Below are positions 56,401-64,000 of a DNA stretch of 64,000 nucleotides, in pieces (position 1 is the stretch's first letter; each line of letters begins with the position of its first letter). The DNA comes from Brasenia schreberi. Taxonomy: Eukaryota > Streptophyta > Magnoliopsida > Nymphaeales > Cabombaceae. The position numbers were made by a program, and so were the translations under genes. Under the pieces are notes generated by a model, which ran no database searches, was not told the DNA's origin, and saw only the letters and a program-made list of their open reading frames with translations. Where the stretch lies: NCBI GenBank assembly GCA_036023115.1, contig JAYKKT010000076.1, positions 4,278,001 to 4,342,000 on the forward strand. The letters run 5' to 3'.

Positions 56401-56522
56401 GGAAGGCTCCTGGGTTTACAAACTCAAAATAGCCCTTTGGGGCTGCTTTTGCAAAACCAGGCATATTTGGGAAAATCGTGGGATTTTGGGGTGTTTACAG
56501 TTCCCATTTTGGCGTGTTTACA
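53471..56522 (-). repeat. Gypsy LTR-b (minus), 3' LTR of the Tat pol
   Basis: The minus strand starts tgtaaacacgcc at 56522, directly after a purine-rich tract. It has a TATA-like ctataaaa at 55323-55330 and ends near 53471 in text equivalent to the other LTR ends. 53600-54640 parallels LTR-d (62890-64000). About 3 kb long, within the range of Tat-lineage LTRs. The stretch 55330-55680 is GT-rich, built of ggtcggttagg-like phrases. Confidence 0.65.
54140..54490. repeat. Tandem array, ~110-bp unit, in LTR-b
   Basis: About three units sharing atatggcccttactagggtc, then taagagcgaaagctcaatg and a tgtgtgag stretch; same family as the array at 63366-63900. Confidence 0.85.
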
Positions 56523-56537
56523 GATTACCCTCTTTGG
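56523..56537 (-). other. Polypurine tract of Tat-type gypsy
   Basis: The minus strand reads ccaaagagggtaatc immediately before the LTR-b start. Confidence 0.6.
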
Positions 56538-57727
56538 CATTTATCCAAATGTATTTGGATAATGTCAAAGAAGATAACACCCCTTTTGTTTTTCTCCTTG
56601 AATCTTTTCTCGAGAATATAGATTATCCCAATTTTCTAAAAAAAACTTTTCCTTATGATAGGTAAGAGGGGATTTGTACCAAAGGGGACTTGGCCTATTA
56701 TGGTTATAGTCCTAATTGGGATCATGTGCTTGACGACCTTGTGCATGCATGATCATGACTGGGTGACATGGATGATATGCCAGAAAAAATGATTTTCTAG
56801 ATACCTTAATCCTACAATGATCAAACTTTGGAGGCTCATGAAGGCCGGCTGCCCCAAATGAGCTGGTCTCATGTTGCTTGATGTTCGGGGTTTTTCCAAA
56901 TCTGATTTCGAAAGAGGAGAACCTTTTTAGCTTTAATCACAAGGATTTTTAGCTTCTTGTGTTTCCCTTCACTTGAGTCTTAATACCCACTACTTTAGTA
57001 GAGGTTTTATGAGAAAACCAGGAAACATTGCAAAATTTCTATGCTTTACCCAACAACATCTAATTATCAAACAAAATGAGATTCAAATAAGAAGATCCTA
57101 TTTTTGCTCTAGGACTCTCCGAAATGAACCTTTTTCCATTGGGATAAATCGTAGGGATATGAGAAAGAGTTACCACGGTCCCTTCTGAAGCGTCTTGTGG
57201 TTTAAGGCAAAGAGACGAAAAATTTGCTCTTTTGAGCTTTTTGACAATTCTTTCTTTTTCTTTCATAGAGGGCCTCTCATTTTGGAGGATTTTTCTTTTC
57301 GTTTTTCCGTCTTTTCTTTTTCAATTGAAGAACGATTTTCTTTCTTTTACCTATTTTGCCTTCCTTTGGAAGGGGACTATTTGGAGGGATTTTTCTCTTT
57401 TTCTGCTTTTTGCCAAATTTTCCTTTTAGAGAAGAGAAGTGAAGAGGGGAGAGACTTATCCCAATGGTTTACTCGATTCATCTAAGATCACCCTATTTTA
57501 AAATAGCATGTACTACTTAAAAATATTTTTCTATATTGAACAAGGCCTTCTTTTGTAAGATGAAGACTTTTGAAATGTAACCCATTGATTTTTGAAAACT
57601 TCACTTTTCACAAGCATTGATTCCCTTATTCAGGGTCACATGATCCACCTTGATCCTTCTTTCAAGAAGTTCAAAGGAGATCCCATTACAAACATTTTCA
57701 GAAAGGATTTAGCTTAGACCCTACACA
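56538..57727 (-). other. Presumed 3' untranslated region of the Tat-type gypsy
   Basis: Between the pol end (~57728) and the polypurine tract there is about 1.2 kb without retroelement protein similarity on either strand. 57240-57420 is strongly T-rich on the plus strand and gives spurious Phe-rich frames. A long 3' untranslated region is usual in Tat elements. Confidence 0.5.
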
Positions 57728-59009
57728 TGGTATTTTTTCAAATATTGGGCATTTATAGGGTCTACTAAATTCCTACCCTCAACATCGATTTACCAATATG
57801 CATTATTGGTGGTTGTTCCCCTTACAACATAGGGACCATCCTACTTGGGCCGCCACTTTTCAAGTGGATGTGGGCCACGATGGTGGATGATTTTCAATAC
57901 GAGGTCTCCCACTTTGAAGTGGCGAGCCTTCATATGCTTTTCATAATATTGGGCTATCCTTTGCCGGTATGCATGTACATGATCCATAGCAAGGAGCCTT
58001 TTTTCATCTAACAAATCAAGCTCAACCATCCTAGCATGTTGAAAAGTCTCTAGGGGAGGTCGAGTGCGAGTGATGTATGAAATGAATGCAATTTGGTATG
58101 AATGGGGAGAATAGCGTTTGTACCATAGACAAACTCGAATGGCGTGGCACTGGTGGGTGTTTGGATGGAAGTCCTATAAGCCCATAAGGCTTCATCAAGC
58201 TTCTCATGCCATGTCCTACCCTTCTCTAAGGTTTTCTCAATGATGCTTATGAGAGTCTTGTTTGTGACTTCGGCTTGGCCATTGCCTTGAGGGTAGTAAG
58301 GCGACGAGAAGTGTTGAGTTATGCCATAGGTATTACATAACTTTTTCATCTTCTCATTCTTGAAAGGGGTGCCATTATCAGACACTAGGTCTCTTGGAAC
58401 TCCAAATCGAGCCAAGATATTCTTCTTAATGAATGCCACTACATGTTGCCCTTGGACATTAGCCAAGGAGGTAGTTTCAACCCATTTAGAAAAATATTCG
58501 GTGGCTGCTAGGATGAACCTATGTCCATTTGATGCATTCGGGGCGATTGGTCCTACGATATCAAACGCCCACATGGTGAAAGGCCATGGGGGGACAATGG
58601 AATGCAAGGTTGATGATGGGATATGAATGGCATGTCCATGCACTTGACATGGGTGACATTGCCTAACATGATCATGACAATCTTGCTTAAGGGTGGACCA
58701 AAAATAACCGGCTCTAAGTATTTTCATGGCCATCATATTTGCATTGACATGCCCTCCACATTCTCCACCGTGGAATTCATGCATTATAGTCCTAGCCTCT
58801 TCAAGGTCTACACACCTTAACAAGATGTCGATAAAACTCTTTTTATAGAGAACTCCTCCCAAAATTACATATCGAGTTGAAATCTTTTGAATAACAGTTT
58901 TATCCCTAGAGGAAGCCAATTCTGAAAATCCTCTATTTTCTAAGAAGATTTTCATGTCTTGAAACCAGGGTTTTTCAATGGAATTTTGGTCATTTTGGCA
59001 AATCTCCAA
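57728..59009 (-). pseudogene. Tat-type gypsy integrase
   Basis: The minus-strand frame 58050-59009 (319 codons) holds the HHCC zinc-binding region (HEFHGGECGGH and CHPCQ). The catalytic core follows: first Asp in WAFDIVGPIAP, second in LVSDNGTPFKN, Glu in PQGNGQAEVTNKT, 36 residues after the second Asp. A stop follows at ~58050. The C-terminal part resumes at 57841-58029 (ELDLLDEKR, ARHFKVGDLVLK) and reads on to NAQYLKKYHV near 57728. It would insert element DNA; the catalytic core is intact but the frame is broken between core and C-terminus. Confidence 0.9.
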
Positions 59010-59099
59010 ATCGTGGGTGGATGGAGTGGGTGAGTGTCATATCTCTAAGGATCGGGTTCCCAAGGTGGGATCGACCCTTAGGGCCGATCCTAAGGATGA

Positions 59100-60110
59100 G
59101 AGGGCATCTGCTATGACATTGTCCTCTTTACTTATGTGAGTGAGTGTACATGATTTGAAGGAATCGACGAGTTTGGTGGCCAATTCGTGGTATGGAATGA
59201 GTTTTTCATTTTTGACTTGCTAAATTTTCAAAACTTGGTTTATGACAAGTAAAGAATCTCCAAAGACTTTGATGCATGATGCTCCTAGATTTTTCAAAAT
59301 TTTCAAGCCTTGTATGAGTGCCTCATATTCGGCCATATTATTGAAACATTCGAAATCTAAACGAATAGCAATGGGGATATCTCCCTTTTCAGGGGATATG
59401 AGGATGACTCCCACACCTGCTCCTCTTTGGTTTCTTGCCCCATCAAAGTGCATTTTCCATACTTGGTTTTCATTCAAACAACTTGCTAAAACATGGTTTT
59501 GAAAATCGTTTGTAAAGATGCCCTTGTCGGGCATTTCATCAAGTATGGGATATGTCTCTTCCAGGGGGAACTCAGCCACATGATCCGCTAGGGCTTGTCC
59601 CTTAATGGAGGTTTGATGGTGAAATTTTAAATCATACTCCATTAAGAGGAGCTGCCATTTACCAAGCCTACCTGTGAGGATAGGTTTTTCAAATAAATGC
59701 TTGATCGGATCAAGCCTAGACATTATCCATATCTCGTGATCTAAGAAGTAGTGTCTGAACTTTTGGCAGGCCCATACCAAAGCCAAGCACGTTTTCTCCA
59801 TGGCTGGATAATTTCTTTCATACGCCAATAGAGTTTTCGAAATGTAGTAAATAGCGTACTCTTTATGGCTATCATCCTCATATTAGGCCAGTAAAGCACC
59901 CAATGCATTCATATGCATGGAAATGTAAAGCAACAATGGTTTTCCTTGCTTTGGAGGTTTTAAAGTTGGAGGATTTACCAAATAAGTTTTTAATCTTTCG
60001 AAAGCTTTTTGACAATCATTGTCCCATACAAACTTCACCCTTTTTCTCAAAAGCTTATTGAAAGGTTCGCATCTTGTTGCCACGTTTGAAATAAACCTTC
60101 TAATCAATTG
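59100..60110 (-). pseudogene. Tat-type gypsy RNase H plus additional aRNH
   Basis: The first RNase H spans about 60110-59590 (ALGALLA, then after a stop YISKTLLAYERNYPAMEK and QALADHVAEFP). A second, archaeal-type RNase H follows at about 59460-59220, with HFDGARNQRGAGVGVILISP, NMAEYEALIQGL and VFGDSLLVINQV carrying its D, E and D residues. A dual RNase H is known from the Tat lineage of plant Ty3/gypsy and supports that assignment. Stops occur near 59883 and 59220. Confidence 0.88.
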
Positions 60111-61223
60111 GAGGCGACCTTGTTGGCTTCAGATTTGGGTCAAGTTGGAGGGTGGAGGTATGTCTATGATGGATCGACACTTAGAAGGGTCGACTTCAAT
60201 GCCCCTTTGGCTTACCATAAAGCCTAAAAGCTTACCCGATTCCACTTCAAAGACACACTTTTGAGGGTTTAGTTTCACTTTGTAAAGCCTAAGCCTTTCG
60301 AAAACCTTTTGCAAAGATTTGATGTATGTGCATCAGATTTTTTATTTCACCAAAAGATCATCCACATATACTTCCAAGAGCTCATGAATTTGATCATGGA
60401 AAATAGTAGTCATTTCTCTTTGGTATGTGGCACCGGCATTTTTCAATCCAAATGGCACAACTGTGTAATAGTATGTGCCCTAAGGTATAGTAAAAGCAGT
60501 CTTAGCCTGATCTTTTGGTGCTAACTTGATTTGATTATAACTCAGTAGCCATCCATAAAAGAAAACATTTCATGATTCGCAGTGTTGTCCACTATCAAAT
60601 CAATGTTTGGCAAAGAAAATTATCTTTTGGAGTGGCTTTGTTCAGATTTCTAAAATCGATACAAATCCGAATTTTCCCATTGGATTTTCGAACTACAACT
60701 ATATTTGAAAGCCAACCAGAGTATGCAATAGGTTTTATAAATCCAGATTTTAAAAGATCTTCTAAACCCTCTTTTACTTAAGAGTGGACATTGAGATGGA
60801 TTTTTCTAAGCTTTTGCTTTATAGGTCTAGCATCTGGTTCTAGGGGAAGACAATGTTCTATAATTTTTGGGTCTAGACCCGGCATGTCTTCATAGGTCCA
60901 CGCAAATACATCTATGTAGGTCTTCAAGAATGCAATGAATGATGCTTTTTCATGCTCATGCAAACAAGTGCCTATCTTAACATACTTAGGATTAGACTCA
61001 CTCCCTAGGTTGATTTCTACAAAATCCCCTCCTACGCAATTCGAAGGTTTTTCCAAGTCAAGGATTTTATGAAACTCAGGAAGCTCGGAGGCTTGATCCT
61101 CCTCAGGGAAGAGGGGATCCTCCTCCTTAATTTGATCATTCTCGAGAATTCTAGTTTCCAAGGAAGTTTGAGGCGACGCATGGTTTTCAAAAACATCTGG
61201 TTTTGGTTTTGGGATTTTTGCAA
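60111..61223 (-). pseudogene. Tat-type gypsy reverse transcriptase
   Basis: The minus strand begins at about 61223 with a Glu/Asp-rich linker, then VFAWTYEDMPGLDP and PIKQKLRKIHLN. There is a TAA at ~60778, then IAYSGWLSNIVVVRK and IRICIDFRNLNKATPKD. The active site YVDDLLVK is encoded near 60357-60368 with a stop just after, and then LNPQKCVFEVESGKLLGF. Protease and Gag are missing: sequence beyond 61270 switches abruptly to LTR-c tandem repeats at 61325. Confidence 0.9.
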
Positions 61224-61324
61224 GTTTTGAAGAATTTGGGCCTTTTACAAAGATAATTTTTTCTTCAAATTTTTCAATTTTTTTGGCTTTTTCGAAATGA
61301 ATATCAAGAGTTGATATATACAGA

Positions 61325-61510
61325 ATTTAAGTTGCAACTCACTCACTTTCACGAAAATAAACCCACGCGAATTTAAATTGCAACTCACTCTGCTTTCACG
61401 AAAGTAAACTCACGTGAATTTAAGTGCAACTCTACTTTCACAAAAGTAAACTCACACAAATTTAAAGTACAACTCACTATACTTTCACGAAAGTAAACCC
61501 CACGCTAATT
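61325..61510. repeat. Tandem array, ~47-bp unit, in LTR-c
   Basis: About four units of the same family as 50893-51410, ending in the shared text aaccccacgctaatt. Confidence 0.9.
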
Positions 61511-61616
61511 AAAATATGTATACTTGCTTAAGAACAGAAGGGGTTTGAAGTATAGAATTTTTATAATTATATATTAGGGCAGAGAGCGGAAAGTCTCAAG
61601 TGCATGTGAGTGTAAA

Positions 61617-61806
61617 GAGTGAAAAGGCTCAAGTGCTTGTGGGTGCGATCGTGTTCATCCACCAATTTAAGAGCGAAAAGGCTCAAGTACTCGTGGGTGC
61701 GATCGTGTTCATCCACCAGTTTAAGAGCGAAAAGGCTCAAGTGCTCGTGGGTGCGATCGTGTTCATCCACCAGTTTAAGAGCGAAAAGGCTCAAGTGCTC
61801 GTGGGT
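61617..61806. repeat. Tandem array, 54-bp unit, in LTR-c
   Basis: About 3.5 units of the 54-bp family (gagcgaaaaggctcaag...). More homogeneous than in LTR-a. Confidence 0.94.
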
Positions 61807-62242
61807 TCAGTCAACAGCAAATCAAAGGGTGCAAGGTAGGTCGGCCCAAGGTAGGTCGGCCAAGGTCGGTCTACCCAAGGTGAGTCGGTTTAGCCAAGTG
61901 GGTCGGCCAACAAGGAGTGGTTTGGTGAAGGTGTGGTTCAGTCAAAGGGACTCACCTTGGTTGCAACCCACCATTAGTCCAGCTCGGTTCAAGGTAGGTC
62001 GGTCCACCTTTGTTGTAGCCCACCATTAGTCAAGCTCTTCTTGGTTGCAGCCCACTAGCCCAAGTCGATTCACTTTGGTTGCAGCCCACCCCCTAGGTCA
62101 AAGCCACAAGGTTGCAACCCACTCCCCTAGGTCAAAGCCCACAAGGTCAAGCCTACCTTTGTTGACTTTCACTCCCTCTCTCTCTTTCTTTGCCCAAGCT
62201 CCAAATTTGCCAAACATGTGTTCACGTGAATCCCCTTGGCTT

Positions 62243-62250
62243 TATTTATA
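62243..62250 (-). promoter_or_regulatory. TATA box of LTR-c
   Basis: Minus strand reads ggcctataaataaagcc, equivalent to the box in LTR-a. Confidence 0.6.
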
Positions 62251-63279
62251 GGCCAAGGGTGGTTCTTTGGATTTGGGTTTGGATCCTAGGATCCAACCTA
62301 ATCCAAACTTCAAATGGACCTGGATCTGGATTTTTTTGTCCAGATCCAATCCAAACTTTTCCTTTTTGAGTCCTTTAGTGCATGAAACGGGTGGTTTTTT
62401 AGCGGGCCTTGGTTCCTTAATGATCGGATTTTAGGCTCGGTTTTTCCCAGTCCATTTGATCGGCCAATTTCTCACTTTCAGGACTTTTGATGTTTGGTTT
62501 TGATTTGTCTGGTCCCGTCTCAGGCTTGTTTTGGATGAGGTCAATCTTGCATTTTCCAACAGACTTTTGATTTTTGTTTGACAGGCCTGGTGCTTGATCT
62601 CTGACGGCTTCATCGGGGTCTTTGTTTCATTTTGTATTTTTGGAGCTGAATTCTACTTTTGAGGTGGACACCAATTTCGGTCCTCCATCTCGCTTTTATC
62701 CAGATAGGCTGGGCCTCTCCTTCACTTTTTGACCTAATCTCGAGCTGAATTTTGGATCGGGTTTGTAGACGCGCGAAAATCCCCGCCTCTTCGCCTCTTT
62801 CGTGGCTTGGAGTGGATCTTATCGTGCGTCTAAGGCCTAGATATACAAACAGGGCGTGCCAGCTAGCTTACTTAAGCTAGCGAAGATATATTAACACTGA
62901 CTTCTAAACGTGGCGACTGTGAGCAAGTGAGCTCTTGTCGTCGCAGACCTTCTTGCACCGATGCGCAAGGGTCAGTCTGTACGCTTTTGCAAAAATCGAG
63001 TTTTTGGGGAGAAAGTCTACGAAACGGTTCGAGGTGTCTATTTCGGGTTTTTAAGATGCGATTGCATGTTTTAGATCACGTGGATTTGCACGTGCCTAAG
63101 TCTTTTCTTTTATCCCTTTTTGGGTCGCCTAGTTTGTGTGTTATGAACACTCCACTACATGGGCGAATTCGAGCGGGGGTTGCTTCGATGCAATATGCGT
63201 CCTACCTCGTGGTATGGCGTAGATGCAATGCAAACTCACGCTACTCCAAAGGGAAAACCCGAAATGTAAAGACAATACT

Positions 63280-63346
63280 GAAGGGAAATAACAGAAGGGA
63301 AATAACAGAAGGGAAATAACAGAAGGGAAATAACCGAAGGGAAATA
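63280..63346. repeat. 14-bp tandem array
   Basis: Nearly five units of gaagggaaataaca, a single-unit motif in LTR-b (near 53980-54030) that has expanded here. Confidence 0.95.
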
Positions 63347-63365
63347 TGTATATATCTTATGTATA

Positions 63366-63900
63366 TGAGCCCTTACTTGGGTCTTGTAAATAAGAGCGAA
63401 GGCTCAATGTGGGTGCGTGCTTGAATTGAAAGACTTACACACACGACATGAAATTAAACCCAAATATAAATTGCAGTATGGCCTTGACTAAGGTCTTGGG
63501 AGTAAGAGCGAAGGCTCAATGTGTGTGAGAGTGCTTGAATTGAAGTACTACACACACGACATAAATGAAACCCAAATATAACTGCAATAAGGCCTTTACT
63601 AAGGTCTTGGGAGTAAGAGCGAAGGCTCAATGTGTGTGAAAGTGCTTGAATTGAAACACTACTCACACGACAAGAAATGAAACCCAAATAGTATAGGTCG
63701 GCCCTTACTTGGGTCTTTCAAATAAGAGCGAAAGCTCAATGTGTGTGAGAGTGTTTAAATTGAAAGACTTACTCACACGACATGAAATGAAACCCAAATA
63801 GTATAGGTCGGCCCTTACTTGGGTCTTTCAAATAAGAGCGAAAGCTCAATGTGTGTGAGAGTGTTTTAATCGAAAGACAACGCACCCAACTTAAACAAAA
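63366..63900. repeat. Tandem array, ~111-bp unit, in LTR-d
   Basis: Five units at about 110-111-bp spacing, each with gcccttacttgggtct, aagagcgaaggctcaatgtg and a tcacacgaca..aaacccaaat end. The last two units are almost identical, suggesting recent duplication. Confidence 0.93.
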
Positions 63901-64000
63901 CCCTTCGGAAATGAAATATATACGTACACTTATATATTAGGGGCTGATTAGGCCCGTGTGTGTTCAAAGTTGTGCACGACTAAGAGAGTGCACGTGTGTG

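Larger units (their letters stand above)
61325..62763 (-). repeat. Gypsy LTR-c (minus), truncated
   Basis: Strongly similar to 51230-53300 of LTR-a, including TATA box, gatccaaaccc-rich U3, caaggtaggtcggcc run and tandem arrays. Truncated at both ends: about 170 bp of the start and the entire region beyond the 47-bp array are missing. It abuts pol on the left and LTR-d on the right. Confidence 0.75.
62764..64000 (-). repeat. Gypsy LTR-d (minus), runs off the window
   Basis: Its minus-strand end reads ...cgcgcgtctaca at 62764. 62890-64000 parallels LTR-b 53600-54640, including the ggcgactgtgagcaagtgag and gcaccgatgcgcaaggg phrases and the 111-bp array. The TATA and start lie beyond the window. 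Confidence 0.7.

Noticed and set aside
57195..57485. Phe-rich plus-strand ORFs resembling membrane proteins
   Set aside because: The stretch is simply T-rich, lies in the presumed 3' untranslated region of the minus gypsy, and has no start context or homology.
1..64000. tRNA genes or organelle DNA insertions
   Set aside because: I looked for tRNA-like cloverleaf landmarks and familiar plastid or mitochondrial genes and saw none; primer-site matches to tRNA-Met are only 13 bases. A tRNA scan would settle this.

Overview
This window is plant nuclear DNA made almost entirely of nested, decayed transposable elements. The evidence is Ty1/copia and Ty3/gypsy (Tat-lineage) retrotransposons, a plant-type hAT transposon with GT-AG introns, an L1-type LINE tail, a 25S rRNA fragment, and fragments of plant gene families (serine carboxypeptidase-like, sialidase/Asp-box, hnRNP-like, long coiled-coil). 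It is an angiosperm with a repeat-rich genome; I cannot name the species. I found no intact single-copy host gene.

Layout. 0.2-5.5 kb: degenerate minus-strand copia element (Copia-A), followed by a plus-strand 5'-truncated LINE ending in a trinucleotide tail (5.55-6.1 kb). 6.1-8.9 kb: unassigned sequence with a small inverted-repeat element and a GC-rich island. 8.87-15.56 kb: a composite cassette between two ~100-bp direct repeats. It contains a plus-strand partial copia (B1), a fragment of a serine carboxypeptidase-like gene, a minisatellite, and a minus-strand copia of the same family (B2) with its 5' LTR. B1 and B2 form a ~1.2-kb inverted repeat. 15.6-20.6 kb: mostly unassigned, with a gag-like relic, a 140-bp tandem duplication and a decayed 25S rRNA fragment. 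20.6-28.2 kb: a third copy of the same copia family (B3, minus), split by a 3,412-bp hAT transposon (21226-24637) with a perfect 8-bp target duplication and 10-bp terminal inverted repeats. 28.2-31.5 kb: unassigned. 31.5-34.9 kb: coiled-coil gene relic with an internal tandem duplication. 34.9-42.6 kb: minus-strand copia (Copia-C) with both LTRs, split by a 2.8-kb plus-strand LTR element (35808-38632). That element has LTRs, primer-binding site and polypurine tract, but in place of gag-pol it carries fragments of two unrelated host genes. 42.6-46.9 kb: plus-strand Copia-D, inserted in the 5' LTR of Copia-C. 46.9-50.4 kb: plus-strand gypsy-like LTR, primer site and gag relic. 50.4-64.0 kb: minus-strand LTRs of a related gypsy family in two tandem pairs (a-b and c-d) flanking a gag-less Tat-type pol with two RNase H domains. 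These LTRs hold several tandem arrays.

How it fits together. Insertion order can be read from the nesting: hAT is younger than Copia-B3; the gene-carrying LTR element is younger than Copia-C; Copia-D is younger than Copia-C. All coding regions seen are broken by stops, frameshifts or truncation. The best preserved is the hAT transposase, where I see a single internal stop. The most notable content is host-gene capture: two gene fragments inside one LTR element, and a separate carboxypeptidase fragment at the spacer edge of an inverted copia repeat.
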